64,000 bases of DNA from Bacteroidales bacterium (GCA_014800895.1 JAAVFG010000055.1:47566-111565), one strand, 5' to 3'; counted from the stretch's first letter, positions 17,226 to 26,648 are shown. The notes: generated by a model not told the origin, from the letters alone. Program-made: numbers and translations.

Positions 17226-18725
17226 TTACTGCCATGCTACATCCTGCGCAGGAACGACTCTCCATGCGGCGACTTTGACGCTCATATTGAGGAGATAGTT
17301 CTGGTCAAGCGGGCTGGGGTTGGGGATGTTGATGATAGGCTGATCGGGGTCAGGGATACCTACGCCCATACCTGAGATACCCGTGATATTGATGCGATAT
17401 ACATGGTTACGCACGATAGCGCAGTAGTCGTTATCATTTACAGAACGGCGAATGATCTCCTTGGAGTAGTAGCCCCAGCCGCCATTGTACTTGATACAGC
17501 GGATAACGTTGGGGCTATTCTTTATCTTCATCCAGCCTGTCCAGCCTGTCCATGCGTCATCATCATAGCCTGCGGTGATACCGTTGCCGTCAGCACCTTC
17601 AGCAATGAGCGTATCGCCCTCTTTACCACCCATAGCCTTGATAGCGTCAGCTTCAGTCTTGCAGACAGTGAAGTTATCCTCGAAAGCCACGAGATAGAAA
17701 GAACCGTCAGTGTCGGCGAGGCTCTGACCTGCGGCGTTGGTGACTGTATAGACACCCGCTACTACAACAGAAGTCTTCTTGGCATCTTTGCTCTCCTTAT
17801 TCTCGAAGGGATAGAAAACATCATTAGAGCCGTATGCCTTAGCCCATTTAGCCTTGTTGTTTTCAAGTTCGTTAAGAGTAGTGAACTCCACAACACCTGC
17901 TGTATTGCCAACCCAGAATGAACGTTTGCCGCCAAGGTCGTTACACCAGTCGTTAGCAGTAAGATCCTCGGGCATAGCGCTCCAATTGGGAAGCTTCTTT
18001 ATGCGGTAGCCTTTGTTGTTCACACCTGTTAGGAATACATATTTGGGCTCGAATTTCACGATTGCAGCGCCACTAAGGGCATCCTTGACATGACCTTCAT
18101 GCTCGCCTGTGAGGGGATCAAGCTGACCGGCTTCAAGAGCTACGTCAGCAACTGAAACGTTAACCTTACCTACATAGCGCTCGACAGTGATCTCAACGGG
18201 TTTACCGGCTTTTGCAGAAACCTCATCCTTGTAAACTTGGTCAGAGGTGATATTAGTACGGTACACCGGCTGATGAGAAGCATCCCAATATCTTGAGCTA
18301 CTCATGTAGAAGTTCTTGTTGACATCATTGCCGTTGCAGTACTGAGGGACTTCATCGTCAGAGATATCGAGAAGGTTATCATACTGGTCGCTCTGACCGT
18401 TGACGATAACGGCGACATACTTAGGCATTTTGGGGAGCTTCACGAGCGCCTTGTTGTCCTGAATGTCCTTAGCATCAACATGAAGTTTGAAAGCACGGTT
18501 GTTGACGTCAGTGAAGAGGAAATCCACATGCTTGATAGAGTTCTCATCAGTGGTGCCGACCTCTTCCTCGCCTGCGCGAGTATCGCTGTTGGTGAGGTTA
18601 AAGCAGATGTAGCCGATGTTTCCTTCCTCGTCGATGGGAGTGTTGTTCACCTCCGGAGCGTCGTTAGAGCAAGACGCAAAAAGTCCGAGTGCCAACACGC
18701 TCGATGCATAAACGAATTTTTTCAT
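17226..18725 (-). CDS. Mfa1-like major fimbrial subunit lipoprotein
   Basis: A 499-aa fimbrillin precursor. Signal peptide with lipobox GLFASC (Cys at about residue 19). The mature start has NSDTRAGEEE, matching the basic site where fimbrillins are cleaved before polymerisation. The C-terminal part (IVRNHVYRINITGISG ... VKVAAWRVVPAQDVAW) is the usual end of Mfa1/FimA-type stalks, where the last strand takes part in donor-strand exchange in type V fimbriae. It is the first gene after the operon promoter. Family assignment is good; the exact Mfa1 versus FimA subgroup is inferred from the C-terminus and the Mfa2-like neighbour. Confidence 0.82.
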   Translation of the reverse strand: MKKFVYASSVLALGLFASCSNDAPEVNNTPIDEEGNIGYICFNLTNSDTRAGEEEVGTTDENSIKHVDFLFTDVNNRAFKLHVDAKDIQDNKALVKLPKMPKYVAVIVNGQSDQYDNLLDISDDEVPQYCNGNDVNKNFYMSSSRYWDASHQPVYRTNITSDQVYKDEVSAKAGKPVEITVERYVGKVNVSVADVALEAGQLDPLTGEHEGHVKDALSGAAIVKFEPKYVFLTGVNNKGYRIKKLPNWSAMPEDLTANDWCNDLGGKRSFWVGNTAGVVEFTTLNELENNKAKWAKAYGSNDVFYPFENKESKDAKKTSVVVAGVYTVTNAAGQSLADTDGSFYLVAFEDNFTVCKTEADAIKAMGGKEGDTLIAEGADGNGITAGYDDDAWTGWTGWMKIKNSPNVIRCIKYNGGWGYYSKEIIRRSVNDNDYCAIVRNHVYRINITGISGMGVGIPDPDQPIINIPNPSPLDQNYLLNMSVKVAAWRVVPAQDVAWQ

Positions 18726-18935
18726 CTTAAAATGTTACGTTAGTGGGGTCTGGACCCCGAGTTAGTATGTAGTAATTTAATTAATGTTTTTCTTGTTAAG
18801 TATCCAATAATCAAAAAATAAAACAGTCAGTTTAGAGTAAGTAGATCATTGAAGGTTAACGAAGAAAGTAGCCATTTAATATAATTTTATATTAAAAAGC
18901 TGACTTGAGTTTTCATTTTTTGATAATATTAGATG
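18726..18935 (-). other. AT-rich leader of the fimbrial operon
   Basis: About 200 nt of non-coding leader from the predicted start site to the stalk ATG. It contains a short GGGGT/ACCCC hairpin at 18745-18758. I find no inverted repeats flanking the promoter that would suggest phase-variable inversion. Confidence 0.5.
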
Positions 18936-18966
18936 CAAATTTAGGTAAAATTAATAGAATTGCAAA
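18936..18966 (-). promoter_or_regulatory. Promoter of the fimbrial operon
   Basis: On the minus strand TTTG (18966-18963), a 19-nt spacer and TAAATTTG (18943-18936) match the Bacteroidetes promoter exactly. The start site would be near 18929. Confidence 0.8.
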
Positions 18967-19048
18967 AAAATAAAATGTTATTTTATGTAGAAAAATATAA
19001 AATTTTTTCACTATTTTTTTTCTTAGTTCAATCCAATTAAATTTCTTC

Positions 19049-19088
19049 CTCTCCATCCGGTCATCTTCATCAATGACCGGGGGAGAGT
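19049..19088 (-). terminator. Hairpin after the GH3 lipoprotein gene
   Basis: CCGGTCAT and ATGACCGG form an 8-bp stem at about 19057-19080, extended by CTCTCC/GGAGAG outside a small bulge. It lies 28 nt past the GH3 stop. The U-tract on the minus strand is weak. Confidence 0.6.
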
Positions 19089-19115
19089 TGTCTTATTGAA
19101 AAATGAGATATAAAA

Positions 19116-20255
19116 TTATCTTTTTCGTAAGAGCATCAGGGCTTTATAAAAGAGTATCTTTCTTACGCTGCTGTCGATACGTTCATCGGTGATATCGCCT
19201 CTTTGCATCGCCTCATTGATAAGCAGAATCTCTCTTGAAGTGCTTTCCGGAGCTAAAATGATATCCGCTCCCGCAGCTATAGCTTTGTCGGCGCCTTTCC
19301 CCTCTGCACCGCCCATATTCATGGCATCTGTCAGTATAAGCCCCTTGAATCCCAAATCATCAAGCAGAAGCCCTGTAATAACGGCATGCGACACCGCGGC
19401 AGGCTGCAGATCCGGATCAAGGGCAGGAACGGCGATATGCCCTACCATCACAGCGGAGAGTCCGGAAGCAATATATTTGCGGAACGGGTAGAGGTCTACG
19501 GAATCCATCTCGGAGAGAGTGCGCCGCACTATCGGTTTGACGTGATGGCTGTCCTTTGCCGAGCCATGGCCCGGGAAATGTTTCGCCACGCTGATAACGC
19601 TCTCGCTCTCCAACCCTCGGGCATAAGCCACGGAAAGATCCGACACGCGCCGGGGGTCGGGACCGTAGGAGCGCTTCCCCATAAAGGAGGAACGCTCCGC
19701 CACGTCCACCACAGGACCGAGCACCATATTTATACCGATATTACGGCACTGCTCGCCGACCGCACGACCGTAACGGTACATATCCTCTTCGCTAACAGTA
19801 TCGGCTATCTCCGAATTAAAGGGGTAGACCGGTTCGTCGCTTAGCCGCATACCTAATCCCCATTCGGCATCAATAGCTAAAAAAGGGATGGTCTTTGAAA
19901 ATTTGCGCAGAGTGTCGGCAAGAAGGGAGGCGGAGCTGCCTGTTCCCTTGAGAAGGACAATCCCTCCGAAACCTCTCTCTCCATATTTCTTCACGGCGCG
20001 GATGGTGAATATATCATCGGAAGCATAGAGGGCGGGCATGATAAGCTGGGCTATTTTCTCATCCCTGCTCATCCCTTTAAGAATAGAGTCAGCCATCCGC
20101 AGGGCGGGGAGAGTGAGATCCGACTCCTTAGGGAGGGTGTCGGTAACAGTCCTTACAGAATCGTTTACCTCCCGATGAGCTTTTTCTCCGCAGCCGGTAG
20201 CGAGGCTGCAGAGAAAAAGGAACAGAGCCAACGTTTTTAAGGGAACCTTCATCAT
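19116..20255 (-). CDS. Glycoside hydrolase family 3 lipoprotein (beta-N-acetylhexosaminidase-like)
   Basis: A 379-aa lipoprotein with lipobox SLATGC. The catalytic domain shows KHFPGHG followed by DSHH, the NagZ-type general acid loop, and the nucleophile region LILTDAMNMGG. NagZ-type enzymes remove GlcNAc from muropeptides or other GlcNAc glycans. Because it is exported, it probably acts in the periplasm or on the cell surface, on peptidoglycan turnover products or dietary/host GlcNAc. The single N-terminal GH3 domain and the length fit the NagZ subgroup. The 5'-nucleotidase gene lies 64 nt upstream in the same direction, so the two may be cotranscribed. Confidence 0.85.
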   Translation of the reverse strand: MMKVPLKTLALFLFLCSLATGCGEKAHREVNDSVRTVTDTLPKESDLTLPALRMADSILKGMSRDEKIAQLIMPALYASDDIFTIRAVKKYGERGFGGIVLLKGTGSSASLLADTLRKFSKTIPFLAIDAEWGLGMRLSDEPVYPFNSEIADTVSEEDMYRYGRAVGEQCRNIGINMVLGPVVDVAERSSFMGKRSYGPDPRRVSDLSVAYARGLESESVISVAKHFPGHGSAKDSHHVKPIVRRTLSEMDSVDLYPFRKYIASGLSAVMVGHIAVPALDPDLQPAAVSHAVITGLLLDDLGFKGLILTDAMNMGGAEGKGADKAIAAGADIILAPESTSREILLINEAMQRGDITDERIDSSVRKILFYKALMLLRKR

Positions 20256-20318
20256 GCGCAGGTGAAAGAATAAAAGGTAATTATTCAGCTATCGGGCGTA
20301 AACTCGAGTCTTATCTAC

Positions 20319-21887
20319 CTACTTTTCATTATGGTATATAAATCTTGGCGAGGGATCGCTTTGTAAGGGCAGTCCCAGCATGTCAAGACTCTTGATATAA
20401 TCAAGAATACGGGTATTGACAATCTGATTATCCCTCCAAATCATCTCGTGGCGTGCCAAGGATGACAGACCATCGTTGCCGTTTGCAATATAATCGATAG
20501 TGGCCAATACATAGTCTTTCTCGGGGTCAAGTGGTCGGTTATTGTAAATTACAGTCACTTCCCCCTCTTTGTCAGTGACAACCCGGAGATTGGAACTGAT
20601 AGCCTCGCCCCCCTTGGATGCCGCCACTTTCATCGCATCTATGAAATCCTTACCCTTGAGTCTGATAAGCTGTATGCTGTTGGAGAAGGGGAAAGTAGAT
20701 AGAATCTGACCCTCCGTGATCACGCCCTCCTGCATCGGCTGACGGATACCTCCTACATTCATCATGCCAAAGTCAACCTTTATATCTTTATTCTCAGCGT
20801 CATTAAGTGAACGAGCCGCCTGCGAACCATACCACAGAGCGAAATCACCCGCCCAGTTGGCATAAGCCCCCGATCTCTCATTATTATTCATCGATATTGA
20901 AGAATATCCGACGGGATTATTATAAACAGAGTCCACTTTCGTGCGGTAAGGTGCCAAGAAATCAATGATATCTTTGTCGTATGTCCCGGCATCAAAACGG
21001 TCGGTGACAGGGATGAGACGGTATTCAGGTGTCGCTTTCCCAATCTTGTCAAGGTCAATATTGATATATCCGAGATTCTTGCCATATTTACCTGTCTGCA
21101 CCACCATCACCTCCTTTCCGTCAAGGTTGGGGAAGAGATATGGGGTGACGTCGGGAGTGTCAGGATTTACGAGGCTATGGGAATGTCCGCCGATAATGAT
21201 ATCGATATCGCGGCTGTTGCGGGCGATATCAATGTCAGTGCTCTTGTCTACATCCGTTGTGTAACCGATATGGGTGACTGCTACTACGAGGTCACACTTC
21301 TTATCCTTCTTGAGCACTCGGGCGTAATGATTGGCAGTTTCGAGTGCATCCTTATATTTCATCCCCTTGTAGTTCTCTTCAGAAATCATGCTTGCAGGGT
21401 CAATATTGATGCCGATGAAGCCAATCTTCTTTCCCTCCACATTCCTGATGACATAAGGTTTGAAAAGACCTTTAGCCGGTGTATTTTCAAAATCATAATT
21501 GGCGGAGAGACGGTCGCCTTTCACTTTCTTCCAATGATCAGCTAATTCCTTCAATCCATTGTCAAATTCATGATTGCCGAGGATGCGGATATCATATCCG
21601 AGCATGTTCAGGAGGGGATACTCCACGTCGCCCCGGAAGAAATTGAAATAGAGGGTACCCTGCACGATATCGCCTGCATCCACCAGAATCACGTTTTTCT
21701 CAGCGTTGCGCACCGAGTCGATAATAGCCTTGCGAGGCAGGACACCTCCAGTGCCGTCAGATGCGATATCGATATTGGAGTGAGTGTCGTTAGTGTGAAG
21801 AATCACCAGATTTTTCCCCTGAAAGGGGAGCGAACTTAAAAGTGCGGCAGCGGAGAAAATGGTGCCGATAAAAAATCTATTATTCAT
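20319..21887 (-). CDS. 5'-nucleotidase / bifunctional metallophosphatase
   Basis: A 522-aa exported enzyme of the UshA/5'-nucleotidase family, which dephosphorylates nucleotides outside the cytoplasm. The metallophosphoesterase part has VILHTNDTHSNI, VDAGDIVQGT, ILGNHEFDNG, AVTHIGYTT and GGHSHS in order. The C-terminal substrate domain has NVGGIRQPMQEG, FPFSNSIQ and the late DYIANGNDGLSSL. A hydrophobic signal sequence without a lipobox is at the N-terminus. Both domains are in a single chain here, while some Bacteroides encode them as two genes. Confidence 0.92.
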   Translation of the reverse strand: MNNRFFIGTIFSAAALLSSLPFQGKNLVILHTNDTHSNIDIASDGTGGVLPRKAIIDSVRNAEKNVILVDAGDIVQGTLYFNFFRGDVEYPLLNMLGYDIRILGNHEFDNGLKELADHWKKVKGDRLSANYDFENTPAKGLFKPYVIRNVEGKKIGFIGINIDPASMISEENYKGMKYKDALETANHYARVLKKDKKCDLVVAVTHIGYTTDVDKSTDIDIARNSRDIDIIIGGHSHSLVNPDTPDVTPYLFPNLDGKEVMVVQTGKYGKNLGYINIDLDKIGKATPEYRLIPVTDRFDAGTYDKDIIDFLAPYRTKVDSVYNNPVGYSSISMNNNERSGAYANWAGDFALWYGSQAARSLNDAENKDIKVDFGMMNVGGIRQPMQEGVITEGQILSTFPFSNSIQLIRLKGKDFIDAMKVAASKGGEAISSNLRVVTDKEGEVTVIYNNRPLDPEKDYVLATIDYIANGNDGLSSLARHEMIWRDNQIVNTRILDYIKSLDMLGLPLQSDPSPRFIYHNEK

Positions 21888-22024
21888 TACGATCCCGAAA
21901 TTTGGGGTAAAGGTAGTAAAAAATAATAATTTAAGAAATTCTTTTGAGGAAAAGGAGTATGAATTGTGAGATTCTATTCAATAAGAGGAGGATGAATCGC
22001 AAGATCCTTGTTATCGAGATATGT

Positions 22025-22061
22025 GATAAAAAGAAAATACCCTGCCGGAAACGACAGGGTA
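22025..22061 (-). terminator. Terminator of rpmH
   Basis: TACCCTG (22038-22044) and CAGGGTA (22055-22061) form a 7-bp stem. On the minus strand it is followed by TTTTCTTTTTATC. It lies about 28 nt past the rpmH stop. Confidence 0.85.
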
Positions 22062-22088
22062 ATATCTTAGAGTCAATAGCAAATAAGA

Positions 22089-22244
22089 TTATTTGCTTGC
22101 GATATGGTCGGAAACGGTAAGCGAAGCGCGACCTTTAGCGCGACGGCGTGCGAGAACTTTGCGGCCGTCCTTTGTGGCCATTCTCTCGCGGAAGCCATGC
22201 TTGTTGACTCTTCTGCGGTTGGAGGGTTGAAAAGTTCTTTTCAT
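22089..22244 (-). CDS. rpmH: 50S ribosomal protein L34
   Basis: A 51-aa very basic protein beginning [20 protein letters not shown] and continuing with [19 protein letters not shown], which is diagnostic of L34. It is a large-subunit protein. It has its own strong promoter (22310-22341) and terminator and is not next to rnpA or dnaA here. The last residues [11 protein letters not shown] are an extension past the usual L34 end of the kind seen in Bacteroidetes. Confidence 0.97.
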   Translation of the reverse strand: MKRTFQPSNRRRVNKHGFRERMATKDGRKVLARRRAKGRASLTVSDHIASK

Positions 22245-22309
22245 CTTTTTGTAATTAAAATAAATACAACAATGCCGCGGTTATGGCTATAGGGTCGGCA
22301 TTCGGATTG

Positions 22310-22341
22310 CAAAATTAATCAATCATTTTTGAATTGCCAAA
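22310..22341 (-). promoter_or_regulatory. Promoter of rpmH
   Basis: On the minus strand TTTG (22341-22338), a 20-nt spacer and TAATTTTG (22317-22310) match the Bacteroidetes consensus. The start site would be near 22303, giving a leader of about 60 nt. Confidence 0.8.
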
Positions 22342-22365
22342 TTTTCATGGATAAAAAATTTTTAT

Positions 22366-22373
22366 TAATTTTG
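22366..22373 (+). promoter_or_regulatory. Probable -7 element of efp
   Basis: TAATTTTG fits the TAnnTTTG element; no clear TTTG lies at the right distance upstream. The leader of about 100 nt to efp includes a small AAGGGG/CCCCTT hairpin near 22389-22406. Confidence 0.45.
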
Positions 22374-22479
22374 CAGAGGTAAGAAAAAAGGGGTGTGAAT
22401 CCCCTTGATTTTCCCCTTATAATAGAGGAAAGCCGGATAATTTCGAACGAAAATATAAAAAGAAAAAATATAAAAAAAT

Positions 22480-23046
22480 ATGATGAACGCTCAAGACATC
22501 AAGAACGGCACATGTATCCGTTTGGACGGCCGTCTTTATTTCTGCGTGGAGTTTCTCCATGTAAAGCCCGGTAAGGGAAATACTTTCATGCGTACAAAAC
22601 TTAAAGATGTTGTTGACGGACGAGTGATCGAGCGTCGTTTCAACATCGGCGAAAAGCTCGAGGATGTGCGCGTGGAGCGTCGTCCCTACCAGTACCTCTA
22701 CTCTGACGGTCAGGACGATATTTTCATGAACAATGAGACATTCGAACAGATTCCTATCCTCAAGGAGGTTGTTACAGGTGCTGCTTTCATGAAAGAGGGC
22801 GACACAGTGGAGGTTGTTTCCGACTCATCCACAAACACCGTGCTCTACGCTGAGATGCCTGTCAAGACTGTTCTTAAGGTGACTTACACCGAGCCCGGTC
22901 TCAAAGGCGATACTGCTACCAACACACTCAAGCCCGCAACTGTCGAGACAGGCGCAACTGTGAAAGTGCCTCTCTTCATCAACGAGGGTGAGCTCATCGA
23001 GGTGGATACACGCGATGGCAGCTACGTTGGTCGTGTGAAGGCATAA
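22480..23046 (+). CDS. efp: Elongation factor P
   Basis: EF-P helps ribosomes through polyproline stretches. The 188-aa protein has the three-barrel EF-P pattern and the tip loop [13 protein letters not shown], where Lys32 is the residue that would be modified or reach the peptidyl-transfer centre. The end [11 protein letters not shown] is typical. Two ATG codons adjoin at 22480 and 22483, so the true start may be the second. No modification gene (epmA, epmB, earP) is seen nearby. A terminator follows. Confidence 0.96.
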   Translation: MMNAQDIKNGTCIRLDGRLYFCVEFLHVKPGKGNTFMRTKLKDVVDGRVIERRFNIGEKLEDVRVERRPYQYLYSDGQDDIFMNNETFEQIPILKEVVTGAAFMKEGDTVEVVSDSSTNTVLYAEMPVKTVLKVTYTEPGLKGDTATNTLKPATVETGATVKVPLFINEGELIEVDTRDGSYVGRVKA

Positions 23047-23070
23047 TATCAATTCACCAGAGAATATTAT

Positions 23071-23126
23071 AAGGAATGATGGATGATTGCATTAAGGCTT
23101 TCATTCCTCATTCCTTTTCTTTTTTC
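23071..23126 (+). terminator. Terminator of efp
   Basis: AAGGAATGA (23071-23079) pairs with TCATTCCTT (23108-23116), followed by TTCTTTTTTC. The loop is long (28 nt) with extra internal complementarity. Confidence 0.65.
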
Positions 23127-23187
23127 TCCGTAACAGCAAATTCCTCTCATTAACTCTTCGTTATAAATTTATCAGTAACTCTTCATT

Positions 23188-24186
23188 ATGTATTCGATAA
23201 TAGTGCCGGTCTATAATCGCCCGGATGAGGTGAAGGATCTTTTAGAGAGTCTGCAGGAGCAGACCGATAATGATTTCGAGATAATCCTTGTGGAGGACGG
23301 ATCAACAATCCCGGCTTTGCCGGATAATTACGATGCCGGCTCGCTGCGTCTGAAATATTATAAGAAGAGCAATGAGGGGCGAAGCATAGCAAGAAATTAC
23401 GGTATTGAGCGGGCAGAAGGAGATTTCTTCATATTCGTGGATTCCGACTGCATTCTTCCTCCCGATTATATAGAGCAATTAAAGAGAAGCCGGGAGGAGA
23501 ATCCCGCCGATTGTTTCGGCGGTCCGGATGCGGCACATGACTCCTTTACAGACACTCAGAAGGCAATCAATTATGCAATGACAGCATTTCTGACTACGGG
23601 AGGAATACGGGGAGGAAAGGTATCGATGGAGAAGTTTACCCCGCGCACATTCAATATGGGTTTTTCCCGCGCGGTCTATGAAAAGACCGGGGGATTCAGA
23701 GAGATGTTTTCAGAAGATATAGATATGAGCACCCGTATAAGGCTCAATGGATTCAGTATCACACTCTATCCGGATGTGAAGGTGTTTCATAAACGGAGGG
23801 TAGACATGAAGAAATTCTGGAAGCAGGTGCACGTATTCGGGCAATCGCGTATAACATTGGAACTTCTCTATCCCGGCTCTATGAAATTGGTGCATTGGCT
23901 ACCCGCTGTTTTCACCATTGGAGCCGCCTTATTGATAATCGGTTCTTTCTTTTGGCATTGGCTTATAATACCCCTTCTTATATATCTTATAGCCCTATGG
24001 ATCGGAGGGCTGATGACTACCCGCAGCGTCAAGATAGCCACGCAGGGAGTAGGAGCGGCAATGGTGCAGCTGGTAGGATACGGTACAGGTTTTATAAAGG
24101 CATACGTCACTAAGATTATCTTCAGGAAAGGGCGTGACGAGGCGAAGGAGAGGGAGATAAGAAAAGGAGAGAACGAAGGACTTTAA
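23188..24186 (+). CDS. Family 2 glycosyltransferase with C-terminal membrane segments
   Basis: A 332-aa GT-A fold enzyme that moves a sugar from a nucleotide donor. It has IIVPVYNRPDEV at the N-terminus, ILVEDGS, the RSIARNYGIERA segment, the metal-binding DSD in FVDSDCILPPDY, and the FSEDIDMSTRIR acceptor-side motif. Two hydrophobic stretches at about residues 240-285 suggest membrane attachment. The acceptor is unknown; surface polysaccharide or lipid glycosylation is likely for this subgroup. radC follows after 8 nt, so they probably share a transcript. Confidence 0.85.
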   Translation: MYSIIVPVYNRPDEVKDLLESLQEQTDNDFEIILVEDGSTIPALPDNYDAGSLRLKYYKKSNEGRSIARNYGIERAEGDFFIFVDSDCILPPDYIEQLKRSREENPADCFGGPDAAHDSFTDTQKAINYAMTAFLTTGGIRGGKVSMEKFTPRTFNMGFSRAVYEKTGGFREMFSEDIDMSTRIRLNGFSITLYPDVKVFHKRRVDMKKFWKQVHVFGQSRITLELLYPGSMKLVHWLPAVFTIGAALLIIGSFFWHWLIIPLLIYLIALWIGGLMTTRSVKIATQGVGAAMVQLVGYGTGFIKAYVTKIIFRKGRDEAKEREIRKGENEGL

Positions 24187-24194
24187 GGCTTATT

Positions 24195-24905
24195 ATGGAA
24201 GAACCATTAACGGAAAAGGAGCGAGTGCTGACCGTAAAGGAGATGGATGTCGATGATCAGCCTCGGGAAAGAGCTCTGAAATATGGAATCAATACGTTAT
24301 CCACTCCTGACCTTTGGGCGTTGATATTACGAACCGGGTTGCAGGGGAAGCCAATCACAGCGCTCTGCCGCGATCTCATGAAAGATAATTCCAACTCTCT
24401 ATATTCTCTTGAGCGAAAGAGTCTCAAGGAGATAATGAAGACGAAGGGTATCGGCGAGACCAAGGGTTTGCAGATATTGGCTGTCATGGAGCTGACACGT
24501 CGTTATAACAAAGAGAAGATAGGGGAGCGATACGTGATAAATTCTTCGCAATCCATATATAATTATATGAAGGACACTATCGGGAATCTCGGACATGAGG
24601 AGATATGGGCTCTTTATCTCGGTAGAAGAAACGACGTGATCAGTGCGAAGCGGATAACGACAGGGAGTGCCGTGGCTTCCATCTTCGATATAAAGGCAAT
24701 CATGAAGGAGGCGTTGCTGATGGATGCTCAAGGGTTGGTAATGTGTCATAATCATCCCTCTGGCACACTCGTGCCGAGCGGTCCTGACGACAGTATCACG
24801 CGAAAGATGAAGGAGGCAGCCGCTTTTATGGAAATACGTTTTGTCGACCATGTGATTTTAGCACCCACCGGCTATTATTCCTATTACGATTCGGGAAGAT
24901 TATAA
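24195..24905 (+). CDS. radC: RadC-like JAB-domain protein
   Basis: A 236-aa RadC family member. The JAB/MPN metal site is seen as MCHNHPSGTLVPSGPDD near residues 178-195 and the family motif (GRRNDVISAKRITTGSA) precedes it. The N-terminal part has a helix-hairpin-helix-like segment (MKTKGIGETKGLQILAVMEL). The name comes from a DNA-repair phenotype but the true role is unclear. It follows the glycosyltransferase by 8 nt and ends before a strong bidirectional terminator. Confidence 0.93.
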   Translation: MEEPLTEKERVLTVKEMDVDDQPRERALKYGINTLSTPDLWALILRTGLQGKPITALCRDLMKDNSNSLYSLERKSLKEIMKTKGIGETKGLQILAVMELTRRYNKEKIGERYVINSSQSIYNYMKDTIGNLGHEEIWALYLGRRNDVISAKRITTGSAVASIFDIKAIMKEALLMDAQGLVMCHNHPSGTLVPSGPDDSITRKMKEAAAFMEIRFVDHVILAPTGYYSYYDSGRL

Positions 24906-24917
24906 GGTAAGAGAAAA

Positions 24918-24948
24918 AAATAGGACGCGCGAATCGTGCGTCCTATTT
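24918..24948. terminator. Bidirectional terminator with GGACGC stem
   Basis: TAGGACGCGCG (24921-24931) and CGTGCGTCCTA (24935-24945) form an 11-bp stem with one GU pair and an AAT loop, flanked by A and T runs. It separates convergent radC and the acyl-CoA synthetase. Its stem resembles the dispersed palindrome. Confidence 0.88.
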
Positions 24949-24971
24949 ATTATCTCTTATGAGCTATTCTC

Positions 24972-26648
24972 TTATCCAGCGTTAGCTCTGTCTGCATGAG
25001 GATGTTTCGAGCGGATCTCCACACGGCGGATTTTTCCGGATATAGTCTTGGGGAGCTCATCTACAAATTCGATTACACGAGGATATTTGTATGGAGCGGT
25101 AGTGGTTTTGACATAGTCCTGCAGTTCCTTTATCAGGTCGTCGCCGATTTGTTCTTTCCAATCGTCAGCAAGGACAATGGTCGCCTTTACAATCTGTCCG
25201 CGAACGGCATCAGGCACTCCCGTAATGGCACATTCCACAACAGCGGGATGAGACATAAGAGCATTCTCTACCTCGAAGGGACCGATGCGGTAGCCGGATG
25301 ATTTGATCACATCATCCGCGCGTCCGACAAACCAGTAGTAACCATCCTCATCACGAGTGGCGACATCCCCGGTGCGATACACTCCATTGCTGTGTGCTTC
25401 TTTTGTCAGCTCGGGGTCATAGAGATATTCGCGGAAGAGACCCAAAGGTCGGCGGCGATCGGTATAGATGACGATCTCTCCCTCTTCGCCGGGCTTGCAT
25501 GATTCACCTTCCGAATTGATAAGGTCAATCTCATATTCCGGACTCGGCACACCCATCGAACCGGGTTTTGAAGGCATCCATGGGAAAGTACCCAAAGTAA
25601 GTGTAGTTTCTGTCTGTCCGAATCCCTCCTTGATATCAAGCCCGGTCAGTTCTTTCCATTTTTCAAACACGGAAGGGTTCATAGCCTCGCCGGCAGTGGT
25701 GCAATAGCGAAGAGAAGAGAGATCGAATTGAGAGAGATCCTCAAGAATCATGAAGCGATAGATAGTTGGAGGAGCACAGAATGATGTGACCTTGTGCTTC
25801 TCTATCTGACGCAGAAGGTCGGCAGCCTTGAATTTCTCAAAATCGTAGACAAAGACATTAGCCCCGGAAAACCATTGACCATAAAGTTTGCCCCACACCG
25901 CTTTACCCCAACCGGTATCTGCAACCGTTAGATGCAGGGAGGAGTCGTCAAGATTATGCCAGTATTTACCTGTGATGATATGCCCGAGAGGGTAAAGGAA
26001 ATCGTGCGCCACCATTTTGGGTTCGCCGGTAGTACCGGAAGTGAAGTAGAGCAAAGAGAGATCACTGTTTTCATTTACCTTCTCCGGACGGCGGAAAGGC
26101 TCCGCCGTGTCCATACCCTTATCGAAATCATACCATCCGTTTGGCACTTCAGGTCCTGTAGAGACAAGAGCTTCCACAGTAGGACATTTAGAAATGGCGC
26201 GGTCAATATGCGACACAACGATAGGGTCGCCGACCGCCACAATAGCCTTGATGTCGGCTGCATTGCAACGGTATACTATATCTTTATCAGTAAGGAGATG
26301 AGTGGCGGGTATGGCTATCGCTCCTAATTTATGGAGCGCGAGGATAGAAAACCAGAATTGAATATGACGCTTGAGAATGAGCATCACCTTATCACCTTTG
26401 GATATACCCAACGACATGAAGAAAGATGCGGTCTTATCGGAAGCCGCTTTCATGTCGGCAAAAGTATATTGGCGGGCTGTGCCGTGTTCATCGGTCCAAA
26501 GCAATGCCGGTTTTTCGGGTGCGATTCGCGCCCATTCATCTACAACATCATACGCGAAATTAAAATTTTCAGGCACATTGACCTTGTAATTTTGGAGGAA
26601 ATCCTCCATAGAGGTAAACTCTGTTTTATTAAGAAATCTCTCTAACAT
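24972..26648 (-). CDS. AMP-forming acyl-CoA synthetase
   Basis: A 558-aa adenylating enzyme that activates a carboxylic acid to its CoA ester through an acyl-AMP. Key motifs are LYFTSGTTGEPKMVAHD (P-loop-like), the aromatic-rich GEAMNPSVFEKW, GFGQTETT, the hinge motif YRTGDVATRDEDGYYWFVGRADDVIKSSGYRIGPFEVE (in pieces TGDVATRDEDGY and KSSGYRIG), and the catalytic lysine in PKTISGKIRR. An upstream in-frame start at 26732 would add 28 residues; ATG 26648 has AAGGTC ahead of it and matches the family start. Substrate may be acetate, propionate or a medium-chain acid; this cannot be told. Confidence 0.9.
   Translation of the reverse strand: MLERFLNKTEFTSMEDFLQNYKVNVPENFNFAYDVVDEWARIAPEKPALLWTDEHGTARQYTFADMKAASDKTASFFMSLGISKGDKVMLILKRHIQFWFSILALHKLGAIAIPATHLLTDKDIVYRCNAADIKAIVAVGDPIVVSHIDRAISKCPTVEALVSTGPEVPNGWYDFDKGMDTAEPFRRPEKVNENSDLSLLYFTSGTTGEPKMVAHDFLYPLGHIITGKYWHNLDDSSLHLTVADTGWGKAVWGKLYGQWFSGANVFVYDFEKFKAADLLRQIEKHKVTSFCAPPTIYRFMILEDLSQFDLSSLRYCTTAGEAMNPSVFEKWKELTGLDIKEGFGQTETTLTLGTFPWMPSKPGSMGVPSPEYEIDLINSEGESCKPGEEGEIVIYTDRRRPLGLFREYLYDPELTKEAHSNGVYRTGDVATRDEDGYYWFVGRADDVIKSSGYRIGPFEVENALMSHPAVVECAITGVPDAVRGQIVKATIVLADDWKEQIGDDLIKELQDYVKTTTAPYKYPRVIEFVDELPKTISGKIRRVEIRSKHPHADRANAG

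Noticed and set aside
18726..19115. Invertible (phase-variable) promoter for the fimbrial operon
   Set aside because: No inverted repeats flank the promoter; the only inverted repeat nearby is the terminator-like hairpin of the GH3 gene.
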